Assembly (NCBI RefSeq): GCF_028372415.1
Contig: NC_092874.1
Coordinates: forward strand, 334,632,651-334,696,650
Length of the DNA stretch: 64,000 nucleotides
Source: Notamacropus eugenii
Taxonomy: Eukaryota > Chordata > Mammalia > Diprotodontia > Macropodidae
Direction of reading: 5' to 3'
Shown here: positions 32,431 to 45,034 of the stretch, one piece after another
Position numbering within the stretch: the first letter of the stretch is position 1
Layout of the letters: each line of letters starts with the position of its first letter
The notes under the pieces: model-generated
What the model was told of the DNA's origin: nothing
Databases searched by the model: none
Seen by the model: the letters and a program-made list of their open reading frames with translations, nothing else
Position numbers and translations under genes: made by a program

Positions 32431-33661
32431 GCATCTTTTTTGGAAGCCTCAGGAAGCAGAGGTGGGGGAAGGTGGGGGAGGAAGGAAACCTTAGAGGTCT
32501 GAGCTCTCCCGTTTATTTTTCTACGACGTCGTTTGCATTTTTATGGTAAAAATCAATAAAATATTCATGCAGAGCCTACTGCCCGTGCGAGGCGCTTTGT
32601 TGGCTGTGGGAGATGAATAAGACGCGGCGCCTCCTACCCTCGGGGCTCTTAGAGTCTAGCAATGGAGAACACTCGGAAAGATAAGGAGCTATTCCAGGCG
32701 GAACGTGATCTGGGCTAAAAGAAAGGCCTATCCAGTCACTGATTGCGGTTCAGAGAGGAGGGTGGGAAGGGTTTCCAGGTTAGAACAAGCGATTTCTTGG
32801 GTCTTTCTGGAAGATTCCGCCTGACCCCTCACCTTCACTGCCAGGAGCCCTTAAAGCCAAAGGCGTATGTCAAACACACACACGCGCGCGCACACACGCA
32901 CACACAGCATCAAATTCACAATCCTTGGACACAGAAGCCGATCCTTCACATCCACCCCCTCAAATAGCATCTGGAGGAAGCCTTTCCAGTCTTCTGAGTA
33001 GCACCTGATTTTTTAAATACCCCATACAGGATCCCCTTGTCTTTTTTTCTTCTTTTCTACCAGCCCCGTGTAGAAATCTCAAAGGCTACATACATCTGTT
33101 TGCAATCCATTTTCATTGCTGCTAGTGAGCTATTGGGACTTCTCTGACGTCATAGGAGAATTACTTTTTAAAATAATTTGGTGTATTATTCTTGTCAAGG
33201 AGGGAAGTAATGAGGGGCCTACAGGGGCTGTATTTGCTGCCTCCTTTTACTCCCCTTCTTTCTTTATTTTCATTCAGATTTGCAAGTTACTGTGCAAACA
33301 AGTGCAGCCCCAGAACAACCTCTTTTCCTTCTTGTTGCCTGCGAGGGAGTATGGCTGAATGATTGTGGGTGGGCTTTTCTGGCTGGAAAGAGTGGGACAG
33401 CCTTCACAGAGCAGGGAGAGAAAAGGCCCACCATGCTGAATTCACTAGGCAGTTTCTGGGAATAGACATGATTACTGTTTGACTGATAGATTGGAAATGG
33501 CAGTCACCTGCAGCACCCACAGGATGGGCATTTAAGACCAGCATAATTTCACCTGCCACAGGAAAGGACTGACTTAAAAATTAAAGCCAGTTCAGCCTGC
33601 AGCTCCTAGGACCTAGAATATAGGGGATTCAGGAGATACAGGTTTCACATGGTAGGGGAAA
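32431..33661. other. CpG-island shore, repeat-poor
   Basis: It contains an L2 3' fragment on the minus strand (about 32558-32660), a CA/CG microsatellite (32872-32909) and a perfect TGACGTCA at 33145-33152. The segment 33040-33340 has no recognised repeat and may be conserved regulatory or transcribed DNA. No exon is recognisable. Confidence 0.45.
33145..33152. promoter_or_regulatory. Perfect CRE palindrome
   Basis: TGACGTCA is the full CREB/ATF consensus. CpG-containing CREs are rare by chance in CpG-poor mammalian DNA. It lies about 700 bp beyond the island edge. Confidence 0.45.
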
Positions 33662-34530
33662 AGACACTGAACTGAGAATGGGAGATGGGTTCTGGTAACC
33701 ATGTAACCCCAACCAAGTCACCTCTCTCTTGTGCCTCTGCTTCCTTCTTTGTAAATCCCTGGGAGGGTATGCTCGATAATTTGTGGTCCAGCTCTAGCAT
33801 TCTATAATACTACTTCAGAATTTCAAAAGATCCATGATTGTGAAATAATTATGATGCCTGCTGATAAAGGACTTGGTTGTATTTCCTGACTCTCCATTTT
33901 TGTACACCTCCATTTTTATTCAGAATGCCAATTTTCAGTGAGTACCCATCAATATGGGTACCCCCTAAACTAGGGCAGATTATAACCACTTCTATGCCTC
34001 AGTTAGATGAGTTGTTTTTGGTGAGGAGTCTGTCTGAACTTGGGGTGGTCCCTTGGGAAAACAGATACAGTGTACCACCACATCTTTAACTAAAGCCTTT
34101 TGCAGAACCCTCTAGAACCCAGGACCACTGCCACCCACAAGGGAAACAAGGAAGTAGAATTTCAGTGGACAATTCAATGTTCATTTAAAAAGTACTTTTT
34201 GTTATTGTCCTAGGCACTGGGAGAGATACAAGAGAAATATATAACTGAGTCCCTGCCCTCAAGGAACTTAGAATCTGGTTGAGAAGGCAAGACACACAGG
34301 AAACAAACCACTTAGAGATAAATTTGTCATTATCTGATAGGTCCTTAGAAGTCATCTAGCTGGTCCTACTTACTTCCCCATCCCCTCATTTTACAGATAA
34401 AGAAGTTTAGTTCTATAGAGGTAGAGTGACTACCCTCACTCAAGGAGTGAATGACTCATCTGTGTTTTGAATGCAGGGCCTCCTGACTTTATACCCAACA
34501 CTTCTGAACTGTGTCATGCTATGCTGGGTG
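33662..34530. mobile_element. MIR and L2 fragments
   Basis: MIR on plus at 33662-33815 (CTGAGAATGGGAGATGGGTT, CCAACCAAGTCACC). L2 3' end on minus at about 34185-34300 (GTCCCTGCCCTCAAGGAACT). MIR on minus at 34335-34530 (CCCTCATTTTACAGATAAAG). The intervening 370 bp is unassigned. Confidence 0.7.
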
Positions 34531-34839
34531 CTAAATTAAACTGTGATGTGGAGACCCACTTCTACAAGAAATCAGGGAAGAGAGAGTTCATGGAAAGTTC
34601 ATGGAAAATCCTGGAGGATTCGGAAAGCTCAAGGAATTGATAGGAAAGGAGACAGAAGGACATTCCATGTTGGCCTTCAGCAGAAGAGATCTTGATTTTA
34701 CTAGAAACAAGGGAAAACTTTGTAGGAATAGTAGTGGGAGATGAGGTTGGATAGATGAGATAAGGCCAGGCCTCAGATAATTATTTCTCTGGATTTAACC
34801 ACAGATAATCTGGAGTGTGTCATTCTCTGACTCAAGAAG

Positions 34840-35350
34840 CTTTTGTCCTGAAGGTTAAAATGCAAACTCCTCTATTTGGCATTTAAAACCTTTGACAATT
34901 CTGTTTCAGCCTACCTTGTCATGCTTTTTGCACATAATTCTCCTTCACATATTACCTACTACAGTTAAACCGCCCGCCTTGCCTTTTTACAGTCTGTCCT
35001 TCATGCCAGTAACACTATCCTTTCTCACCTCCATCTCCTCAGGCCTGGCTGAGCTTAGGCCTCCCTCTTTCAAGCCGTTATTCCTGATTCCTACGGATGG
35101 TAGGCACTTGTTTTATTTTGTATCTCTTCTATATTTACTTATCTCTTGTTTCATTTTGTATCTTGTTTTATTTTGTATCTCTTCTATATTTACTTATCTC
35201 TGAACATGTTACATTCCTCTCTAACTTCCCCTCTTCCCCCCCAGAAGAATGCTTGCCCTTTGAAGACAAGAAGGGACTGTCTCACTTTTGAATTTATATC
35301 ACCAGCTCCAAGCAGATTTTAAGTGCTTAATAATGCTTGTTGACCAATTG
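34840..35350 (+). mobile_element. L2 LINE 3' portion with internal tandem duplication
   Basis: Landmarks are TTTGGCATTTAAAACCTTTG, CAGCCTACCTTGTCATGC and an end TTAAGTGCTTAATAATGCTT with GTTGACCAATTGA. Within it a unit of about 55 bp (TTTTATTTTGTATCTCTTC...ACTTATCTCT) is duplicated in tandem at 35109-35200. Confidence 0.8.
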
Positions 35351-35689
35351 AATATTAACACACGCATGCGCTCTCACGCAAGCATACACACATGCACACA
35401 CAAATGTTCTTGTGCTCTTATTGCGTATAGTCACAAATTCTTCTGGCCTGATGGATTTATTGGTATAAATTAGGCAACCTGGTAGATCACAAGAAGCAGG
35501 AAGACACAGCAATATTTCCAGGGGGAAATTAGCTCTATTCCCTGAAGAGTCCTTAAGATTCTCTGTATAATATTCTATGCAGTAAGTAAACAGCAGAAAC
35601 CAATGCCCCAGTTGGACAGAGAAGATGGAGGACCAGAGAAAGGAAAATTAAGGTTACATTGAGTCAGACAGACTCGTACAGTTAGTAAT

Positions 35690-36480
35690 TCATCAGAGTT
35701 TTATTGGGCATTTATGACATAAAAGTGTTGTGCTACATGCTTTAGAGAATACAAAGCATAAGACAAGTCTTTACCCTCTAGCAGCTTACAGACTCATAGA
35801 GGTGATAAGATATATGCAAATAATTATGGTACAGTAAGAGAGGAACACAGTTCAGAGGATGGCTTGTGGGGAAGTGGTATTCTGATGACATTTAAGCTGG
35901 ATCTTAAAGGCCAGGTAAGAACTGGACATTTGGAAATGTATTTGGAAAGTACAACTTAGGCAGAGGGGAACGAGAGGATCTCATGCCTATGTACCTCATC
36001 CATAAACAATTGCCTCCATGTCCCGAGCATGCACAGCACCTAGGAGAAACCTTTACTATTGACCTAAAAGATTCAAGGAATATTGGAGAATTCCTGAATT
36101 AAGGGAGGGGCAGGAAAAGGACAGGGAGACAAGAGAAGTAGTAATAAAAAGAAAACCTGGAGAATGCAGTGTCATAGAAACCAAGGGAAAAGAACATTTG
36201 AAGAGGAGAGGTGGTCAACTGAGTCAAAAACTACAGAAAGGTCAAGGAGTATGAGGGGTTAAGACTAGAACACTGGATCTGACAATTTGGAAAGCACCAA
36301 AGACCTTGGAGGGAGCAGGATCTGGAGAGTAGTGGGACAGAGGCTTGATGTTAAGAAATTGGAGAGTAAGTGGATGATGAGGAAGTGAAGGCAGGAAGGC
36401 TAGAATCCTTTTGGAAAAGGGGATGGTATTTTGAAAATAGGATGGGAGTTTGAGTAGATGGCTGGATCAAGGGAAGATTC
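35690..36480 (-). mobile_element. L2 LINE 3' portion
   Basis: Reverse complement of L2: GTTTTATTGGGCATTTATGA, TTACCCTCTAGCAGCTTACA, GACATTTAAGCTGGATCTTA and GGTCAACTGAGTCAAAAACT. Confidence 0.75.
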
Positions 36481-36714
36481 AGGACGCAGGCTTCTTGACT
36501 CCGAGGCTAGTTCAATGTCTCTTCTGGTACCCTTTAAAGCAGTAGATGAGGCTTACATACAATGTCATTGCTACCTAATTTTGGTACTCCACAGGTATAG
36601 ACTGTCTCTAAAACAGATGGCTTTGGGGAAGAAACTTGAAGGGAGGAGGGAAGAAAGGAGATTACTGGAGAGATATTGTCATTGTGGGAGAATCAGGAAG
36701 ATCATTGAGCTCCT

Positions 36715-37365
36715 CCATCAAGCATTTATGCCCTCCATAGTCTGTCCCCAACCTACCTTTCCAACTTGATCATCCACTCATCATCTAAAGGAGACATCCA
36801 TGTCAGTCAAATTGATTTTTATTGTGTCTCCTAGACATGCCTTGAATATTCCTAACATTGTGCTTTTGCTCAGTTTTTTTTCATCTATAATGACTTTCAC
36901 TCTCCTTTCTACCTAACTGAACCCTAGCCATCCTCCAGGCCCCAAATGTAGTCTCCCCTTCATCATGAAGACTTCCCCGACAAGCCCACAATGATCCCCT
37001 TCAAATTCCTATAGTAGTCTTTTATTTTTGACCCATTCATTTTGCATGCATCAGAAGTAACATTTTGCATGCCTTGGTTACTTTCCCATGAATATTTTCT
37101 CTCCCCAAGGGAAAGATTAGGGAATAAATACTTCTATACTGCCTACTATGTACCAGGTATTATGCTGAGGACTTTATAAATATTTCATTTGGTCCTCACA
37201 ACCACCCTGCAAAGTAAGTGCTATTATTATTCCCATTTTATAGTTGAGGAAACTGAGGCAAATAGAGGTTAAGTAATTTGTCCAGTAACCCATTAACCAT
37301 TTGAACTGACATCCTCCTGACTCCAGACACAGCATTCTATACAGTGCATCTCCTACCTGCCCAAC
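36715..37365. mobile_element. L2 fragment (+) then MIR (-)
   Basis: L2 plus at 36715-37125 (CAACCTACCTTTCCAACTTG, CCTCCAGGCCCCAAATGTAG). MIR on minus at about 37150-37360: TATTCCCATTTTATAGTTGA, GGAAACTGAGGCAAATAGAG. Confidence 0.75.
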
Positions 37366-37399
37366 TAAGTTTCTTGAAAACAGGGACTATATCGTATTC

Positions 37400-38290
37400 A
37401 ATTTAGTTAAATATTTAATAAACATACGTCAGGCAATCCACTAGGCCTTTTGAGCAATATAAAAATGAATTCAATACAGTTCTTGCTATAAAAAAGCTTA
37501 TAGTCTAGTAAGAATACTAATCAAACAAGTGTACAAATGAACATAATAAAATTCAAAATATTACATGAGTCATAAGAAATACAAAATTCTATTGAGGTCT
37601 GTTAGAGTGAAACAGACCACATCTAGGTAGAGAGATCAGGAAAGACTTGAATAAGAAAGTATCCTTTGCCATGGCTTTGCAATTCTGGGTAGAATTTTGA
37701 AGATACAGATGGAGGAAAATATTCTAAATAGAAGGAACGCACAAGCAAAGGCAAGGAGGCAAGAGAGACATAAAATTGTGTTAGGGAGCACGTCTAGTTT
37801 TGCTAGAGTAGTGAATACCTAAGGAAGTAGTGAGAATTAAGGCTGGAATGATAAGCTGGGACCAGAATGTGAAGGCTTTGAATACTAGACTAATAAATTT
37901 GAACTGTATTTGGTAGACAAGTCATTAGAGGTTTTGAACAGATGAGTGATATGGTGTGTAAAAAGTAGTTGGAAATAAAGAAGGAGAAGAGTAAGAGATG
38001 ACTTTGAAGTCTGAACTTGAGTGACTGGCAAAATGGTGGTGATAAAAACAAGTCAGGAGGAGAAGCTGGTTTGGGAAGAATGATGAGCTTTGAAATCCTT
38101 CCCAATCTTTAAAATCTAGTTCAAATCATGTTCATGTTAGAAGTTCTTTCTAATTTTCATTGATTCCCCCAGGAGAAAATTATCTTTTCTTCCTCCAACC
38201 TCGTATAGTACTTTATGTCTCTATTGTGCTTTTAGTCTGTTCTATTCTATAATATTTTTGTTATATATTTGCTGTATGTGTAACACCCCC
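37400..38290. mobile_element. L2 copies in opposite orientation
   Basis: L2 on minus at 37400-38090 (GAATTCAATACAGTTCTTGC, AAAGCTTATAGTCTAGTAAG, GGTTTTGAACAGATGAGTGA). This passes directly into L2 on plus at 38090-38290 (AAATCCTTCCCAATCTTTAA, AACCTCGTATAGTACTTTAT). Confidence 0.7.
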
Positions 38291-39370
38291 TAATTCACAC
38301 TGGCACTGGCAGAGAGATCATTCCTAGTATTTCGAGAGTTCTAGGAGTAACCCTAAGGGTGACTATTCTAACATGTAGCTTATAAGCCCCCACTAGTGTG
38401 TTTCTGCTTAACAATCAACCAGTAGACTCAATTTTTTAGCAGATATTTACTCAAATGCTGTTATAACAAAAACAGTAGTTATAAAGTCTTTCCCTCCCAA
38501 AAAGCAACACTCTCCCACAAATGCACACTGAGTCCATGAGTTGAGGAGTGGGTACAAATTTAAACTGTAGTGGTAGTGAGGGATTCACATAAGGAACGCA
38601 TGTGACCACAGCAACTCTCAACTCTAGAACTGTAGGGTCTTGATGTGCTCTCTTTCTCTGGAGAATCTTCATAAAGTTGGCTGCAAAATGTGGTATTGGT
38701 GGCAAGTTATGCTGTTGTTCAAGACTTGTTCATTACCAAACAATGGGCTGATTTCTCACAGGGAATGGTGTCTCAGGTGGACAGTTCACTTTGTTGCTAG
38801 GCTAAGTCATATAGGTTGCTTGGCTACTTGGCTAATCAATAATTTGACTGCTGCCAGAATGATCCCAGTAGGATGCTCTGTTTTTGGGCAGCTATGGCTG
38901 CTACTGGATGGACTGTGACAGGCAGATCACTCAGCTGTTGCACTCTTCTTAGGGTGTTCCATCTCTGCTGGCCACGTCAATCCACAGGACTCCCTGAGCT
39001 TGTTCTTTGATAGGCAGCTACAGTCTTTCACTACTGGCTCTGCTAGGTAGAACTGTGTTCTTTTCAGATGGAATGCTATTGTGTTCTTTTAGCTAGGGCA
39101 GTGACCTAGCAGAAGCATCTCCTTTTTTTGCTTCCTTAGAGCCTTAGCTTCGAGGTCTTTCACCTGCAGGCCGGAGTGGGAAGAGATCTAGATTCTCCTG
39201 TTCAATAGTGCAGGTTCAGAGCAAGTTCCCTGAGTAATGGACTCCATATTTAAGGTCATCAGCCTTGATTCAGCCAATAACACTTCCCATACTCCTTTAG
39301 GGTTCTTATTCAGAAGAATGGCTAGGGATGAAAGCATAAATTAATTTTGTGCCCCTTTAGGTAAGCTCAT
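38279..39370 (-). mobile_element. Possible LTR of an old endogenous retrovirus
   Basis: The plus strand starts TGTAACACCCCCTAATTCAC, a form typical of the reverse complement of an LTR end. A TATAAGC motif lies on the minus strand near 38381. About 1.1 kb of non-coding sequence follows without other repeat signatures. No flanking duplication or retroviral gene is visible, and the right boundary is a guess. Confidence 0.3.
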
Positions 39371-39534
39371 TGTCTTACTGGCCTCTTCATATTCAACTAA
39401 ACTATTTAAGCCTAGAAACCTTTCTTTCTAAGGTGTGGCTTGTTTCTTCTTCATCTGAAAGGATTTCCCCCTTACATTTTCAGCTTTTCCTTTTTGCCCC
39501 TTTTTATTTTTAATTTTGCCAAGTCTCACCAATC

Positions 39535-40500
39535 TAATAAGTATTTTATTCAATGCCAACTATATTCAAAGCGCTCTGCCAAGTACAAAATAAAAAATAA
39601 CCCCTGCCCTCAAGGAGCTTATATTCTATTTGGATAAGCAAAGTATATGTGTTTTTTATTTTTTATTTCTTCTCACCCTGCCCCCCCTTAGATTATAATC
39701 TCAATGAAGGTAGGCACTGATTCATGTCTTAATTACTATTGGGGCTCCCCCAGTATCTTGTGTATAGTAGTTCCTTGAATGAATGAATTCATTTTGGACA
39801 GATTCATACCTCTTTGTATCCCCTACAGCATCTAGTGCAAGGTAAGGGTTAATTAAATATGTATGTATTGATTTTGTTGATTAGTGGATGGTTCCTGAGG
39901 TTCATTTGGTGGAGAATCTCAGTTATGGTGCATGGTGGTGGGAGACTTAATGGAGTCAAAGCGGGTAGATTGCATTTGCTCACTGAGAAACTGGCTCGGA
40001 AAAGCCAGATTTTAAAGGCCAAAACTGTGTTTGAGTGAATCTCAACTACTTGTTTTTCACCAGTCAATATACACCTATCTACTGAATCCTTACCGAATGC
40101 CACATTCTGTGCTCTGAGTTGAAGGGGCAAGCCTGGGGGATGGGAAGAGACACAATAGGAGGAGACATAGAAACTGTCCTTGAGGAAAATACAACCTGAC
40201 ATGAGTAACACATATGAAGCAATTAGAGAACTGTACATGGCAGTATATAATTATGAGCAGAATTGTGTGACATAGATTCTAAGTGTCACCAGAGTTCAGG
40301 AAAGGGAATTCAGTGTGGGCTAGGTTAAGGAAAGCTTCACGGAGAGGTGATTTTATAGGAGCCCTGTGCCTGAGGTAGGACACCATGTGAAATGTTTCCC
40401 TGGCTATGTTTAAACCAACTTATCTTATTTCTGCAAGGATGAAGAGGTGTCAGATATTTTTCCAACAGAAAACCATTCAAAGGGAGGCCCTTGAGAAATC
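39535..40500. mobile_element. Several short L2 fragments
   Basis: Minus-strand 3' end at 39535-39625 (CCCTGCCCTCAAGGAGCTTA). Plus-strand 3' end at 39680-39790 (TTGTGTATAGTAGTTCCTTG). A longer minus-strand piece at about 40070-40400 (AAAGCTTCACGGAGAGGTGA). Confidence 0.65.
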
Positions 40501-41224
40501 TCAGATTAAAAGATATTCTCTCAGGAAGGAAATTCTTAATGGGATGGGGATGATGTCGAACAAGGCTTGAGCAACAGTGGTTTGAGTTACCTCAGCTCCA
40601 GTTGTGAGTAGGTTTAGGGGTCCCTCAATTTCTGAAGTGCTACCCTAAATTCTGCATTCAGAGAATGCTTCGGAGAATTCTAAAAGGTACTGATGGTACC
40701 TTTCAGTGATTTAATGTGTCAGGGAGGATAGAAGTGGCTGTTGGGCAGCTATTCCTAGGGGTAAGAAAGACTTAGATGAAGCTATAGGATTCCACAAATT
40801 TTAGGGGTAGGTAAGGGACTGGGTGTTAAAATCAGGATTTAGTAAGATCTCAACAGGCTAGACTGATAAACTAAAACTAACAGAATGAAATTAATAGGAA
40901 TATATTTAGAGTCATGCACTTTGATTTTTAAAAATCAGCTACATTATGCAAGTACAGGATGGGTGAAACCTGAATTAACAGCAATTCTAATGAAACAGAC
41001 CTCAGAGTTTGAGTAGACTCCAAGCCCAACGTGAATTAACACTGACTGATAAAAATCTAATATAAATCTGGACTTCATTAACAGAAGTAGAACATCTGAA
41101 ATAAGAGAGATGAGAATCCTACTGCTTTCCACAGTGGTCAGAATAGTATGTTATCTTTTGCCTGTACCACATTATAGAAGAGATATTGACAAAAACAAGC
41201 CCCGGTTGAGGTCCTCAATACCTC
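40501..41224. other. Unassigned interval
   Basis: No repeat family or exon recognised. Confidence 0.35.
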
Positions 41225-42300
41225 TTGTTCAAACAAGAGCTTCCTAATCAGTCTCCAATTCAGCATTCACATTGATATCAAAATGCACTCCCTGGAACAC
41301 GTTTGATCATTCAATTTCACTTCCCTACTCAAGAATCATTGGTGGCTCCTATTGCATCTAGGATGAAATACTAATTCCTCTCTTTAGCATTTAAAGTTCT
41401 TCACAGACTTACATGAACTGATGCAAAGTGAAATGAGCAGAACCAGGAGAACATTCTACACAGTAACAGCAATACTGTACAATGATCAGCTGTGCATGAC
41501 TTAACTATTCTCAGCAACACAATGATCTGAAGGACTTATAATGAAAAATGCAGATTGAATTATACCTTTTTTTTACTTTATTATTCTTGGATCTGTGTTT
41601 TACAACATGGTTAATGTGGAAATGTTTTGCATGATTACACATGTATAATCTATATCCAATTGCTTGCCTTCTCTGGGTAGGGGAGGAGAGGAAGGAAAGG
41701 AGAAAATTTGGAACTAAAATTTTTTAAAACAAATATTAAAAATTTTTGTTCATGTGTTACTGAGAAAAAAATAAACAACCTACGTATTTTTTAAAAATGA
41801 CTTGCCCACAGGTAACAATGGTCCTAAAGAGGTGACCAAATCTTTAAAAAAAGTTAGAAAGGCATTATTACTATAAAAAAAAGTTCTTCAGAGTCTGCCT
41901 TTAGCCTCCCTTTCTAGACATTTCATATTATTCCCTGTCACATGCTTTGTCCCAACAAAACTGTCTACTTATTCTCTGAATTGACCATTCTATTTCCTAT
42001 TCATTTATACATTTGCAAGGGTTCAGTTACATACTTGGAATGTAGTGCCTGTTCATCTCCACCTCCTAGAATTCTTAACATCCTTCACCTCCTCTATATC
42101 TTTTCTGATCCCTCTGATTCTTCCTTCTCTCAAATTATCTTGTACTTACTTCTCTGTATCATATCATTCCCCTGGAATCCCCCACCCCCAAAATCTAAGT
42201 TCATTGAATGCAGGTTCTTTTTTGTTTTGTCTTTGTATCCCCAGTACTTAGTACAATACCTGGAACACAGTAGGTGCTTAATAAATGCTTGTATGTTTGA
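41225..42300 (+). mobile_element. L2 LINE 3' portion split by an L1 insertion
   Basis: The left part ends TTTAGCATTTAAAGTTCTTC and the right part resumes GTTCTTCAGAGTCTGCC at 41882. The terminus reads GTACTTAGTACAATACCTGG then GTAGGTGCTTAATAAATGCT. The 132-codon frame at 41942-42340 is L2-derived and not a gene. Confidence 0.85.
41404..41879 (+). mobile_element. 5'-truncated L1 with possible 3' transduction
   Basis: It starts in the L1 3' region (CATGAACTGATGCAAAGTGA, AATGAGCAGAACCAGGAGAA) and ends the L1 part near 41780 at GAGAAAAAAATAAACAACC. About 95 further bases follow, ending ACTATAAAAAAA. The duplication AAAGTTCTTCA (41393-41403 and 41880-41890) encloses both parts, so the extra 95 bases came in with the L1. 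Copying of downstream DNA after read-through is the usual cause. Confidence 0.75.
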
Positions 42301-42712
42301 ATTACAAAAGAGGACAACTAAGATAGTGAGAGACCACTGAAAGAACCAGGGATACTTAGTCTGAAGAAGGGAAGACTTGGGAAGGGGGCCTGTAATGTTG
42401 TATGTAAAGGGTATGTTTAGGGGCCATTTGAGAAGGGAGTAGATATTCTGTGTAGCTCCAAAGGAACAAGACAAGGACTAATGAATGGACATTGAAGGGA
42501 GGCAATTTTTTTCCCTCGGATAAAGAACTTTTTAACAATTAGAGCTGTCCAGCAGTTGAATGAGTTGCCCTTTGAAATAATGAGTTCTCCATCACTGGAA
42601 ATGTTCAAGCAGAAGTTAGATGAGCACATGTCAGAGATGTCATAGGAGTCATTCCAGCATGAGATAGGAAGTCTAACTAGATGGTCTCTTCCATCTCAAA
42701 GATTCTATCCTT
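42301..42712 (+). mobile_element. CR1/L3 LINE 3' end
   Basis: Landmarks are AGAGCTGTCCAGCAGTTGAA, CTCCATCACTGGAAATGTTC, AAGCAGAAGTTAGATGAGCA and the end TCAAAGATTCTATCC, as in the 3' part of CR1-class elements. Confidence 0.8.
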
Positions 42713-44264
42713 TTCCAAATGGTCACTGAATCAAGGGAGGATTCCTGCAGGCAGATTGTTTTGTGATTGGGATGAGAAGAGTCTCGGCAGGTAGGAAGTG
42801 GGAGGTTAGGTTAAAGTCACCAATGGCATGAAAGCATGTACAGAATAAAAGGCACAAAGGTGTGGGAGTAAGGACTTGAACTGACCCTGACTTGACTGGG
42901 AATCTTATGAACTGAAGAGTTAGGGAACATAAGAGAGATTAAAATAATGTAGCCTTGGAAATAATGAGTGCTAATGCATCCAGGATTTGCCATTTTGAAA
43001 ACTCATCCTTGCTGGTTCTGCATGAAATATGGTAAAATAGAACATTGGACTTAAGAGTCAGAAGATCTGGGTTCTAGCCCTGGTAAAGTGTGTGGAAGAG
43101 AAGTCCCTCACTTCCCTGGGTCTCATTTTCCTTTTCTGTAAAATGGTGAAATATTTGCACTAACTTCATTGACTTTGTTGTGAAGATGAAATGTATGAAC
43201 ATGCTTTGTAAATACCAAGGGCTTATAATAGCTATCATACACATTTTATTTCTTTATTAAATATTAATTATATGTTTTATATTATGTTAATAATCTGTAA
43301 TATAATCATCATTGCTACAATAGAAATGTTTTTATTATAGTAACTGGGATTATAATAATCTTATATATATGGTTTCACAAAGAGGCTTCCAGAGAAGAGG
43401 CAAGCAAAAGAGAATTCACCAAATTCTATTGGTCAGTCTTAGGAAACTACAAGAAATTCCCACTGTGCAGTGTTCTAGTCCAAACTGAAGAAAGTTGGAC
43501 TGCATAGCATACTGGGCCTTGTGGTCTTTAGTCCTGCACCTTGGATTTCAAAAGGAAAGAGAAGTCCATTTGACACAAGCCCTATGGCTGCCATGGCATT
43601 GATGAGAATGTCAAGCATGATTCTTACCCCTAGACAGGAGTCCAACACTATTCTCTTTGGTTCTTGACCTGTGTAAATAAGCAGGAAGGAGAAAGGCAGG
43701 GCTTAGAAAGAAGGAAAGCTTTTTTTTTTACATAAAAGGAGGGGTCCAGAGATGAATCAGTTTATTACCTCTTTGAGATGAGCACAAAAAATCTATACTG
43801 AAGGCATGAAATAGCAATAAAAATGGAATTTTTACCAAAGCAAAATTAATTGAGTGAATCTCACTCTTGAAACCTAAGCTCTGAGCTAAGGCTTATGAGT
43901 GCAATATGAACAGGACTAGCCCCTTCCTGGCTTTGCTCCCCCAAGGGTGATGCCTGCCCCCTCCCCCTGAACACAGGCTAATTAAACAAAGACAAACAGG
44001 GGCTTTTCAGCAGTCACTTTAGTGGTGACCTCTACCCAGTGTCTTCATCTGGCTCAATTAAGTAGCTCTCAGTCTCAGTTTCCTACATTTAGCATCCACC
44101 CAAACCAAGGAGGCCCGGAGCTGGAGGCAAAAGTCCTATGACAAGAAATAGTCACTTTGGATTCCCTGGGAAAACTAGGACTTTATAAAAACTTTGTCCT
44201 TCTTCTATGTGAATCTCTATACATCCAAAGAGTTCCATGAAGGCTTTAGGTTGCAGGATAGTGT
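42713..44264. other. Largely unassigned interval with one MIR
   Basis: A MIR lies on plus at about 43035-43250 (AGAAGATCTGGGTTCTAGCC, TCTCATTTTCCTTTTCTGTA). AT-rich sequence follows at 43240-43375. I recognise no exon. Confidence 0.45.
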
Positions 44265-44845
44265 CTTAGAATCTCAGAGATGGAAGGGACCCCAGAGGCC
44301 ATCACTCCATCCTGTACTTCTATAATACATCAACAAAGGATCATCCTCCAGGGATGAATATTCAACTACTTCCTAAAACAGCCCATTCCACATTTGGACT
44401 GCTCTACTTCTTAGTGAGGCTTTTCTTATATCAAGCATGAAAAATGACTCCCTGCAACTTTTACCCACTGTTCCTAGTTCTGCCTCTGGGGCAAAACAGA
44501 ATAGATCTAATCCATCTTCCACAAGACAGCCCTTCAAATACTTGAAGACAGCTATTTTGTCTGTCCCCCCCTGAAGTCTTCTCTTCTCCAGGTTAAACAG
44601 CTCCAGTTCCTGCTTTCAAACCTTGTACATGATAGTCTCCAGCTTCTTCACCATCTTGGTCATCCTCTTCTGAAGGAGTTCCAGCTTCTCATGTCTTTCC
44701 TAAAATGTAGCACTCGAGACTAAACCCAATACTTTAGTTCTGGTCTGACTAAGGCAGAGTGAGTGCAGGAGGATTGTCACTTCTCATTCTGGGCACAGTC
44801 AATGCTGCCTGGGATCCCATGGAAAGGTAGGATGGTAAAGAACAT

Positions 44846-45034
44846 CAGTTCTCAAACATTTTGGACTCAGGGTCCCTTTACCCTCTGAAAAATTATTTAG
44901 GACCCTAAATAAAGAACTTTTATTTTTGTGGGTTACACCTATTGATATTTGCTGCATCAGAAATAAAAAATGAGAAGAGGATTGACCTCATGGACCCCTG
45001 AAAAAGACCTCAGACCATACTTTAAGAATGGCTG
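44846..45034. mobile_element. hAT (Charlie-like) non-autonomous element
   Basis: The left end is CAGTTCTCAAACATTTTGGA. The right end, read on the other strand, is CAGCCATTCTTAAAGTATGG. These are imperfect terminal inverted repeats of the type CAGTGGTTCTCAAACTTTTTGG. Inside are GGACCCTAAATAAAGAACTT and GACCTCATGGACCCCTGAAA. The flanking 8-mers no longer match. Confidence 0.7.

Noticed and set aside
31937-32434. 165-codon minus-strand frame in the CpG island
   Set aside because: GC-rich DNA has few stops. The frame reads through the minisatellite (giving repeated FHVCF/CISR phrases) and matches no known family.
41942-42340. 132-codon plus-strand frame
   Set aside because: It lies within the 3' part of an L2 LINE, which is non-coding or long decayed.
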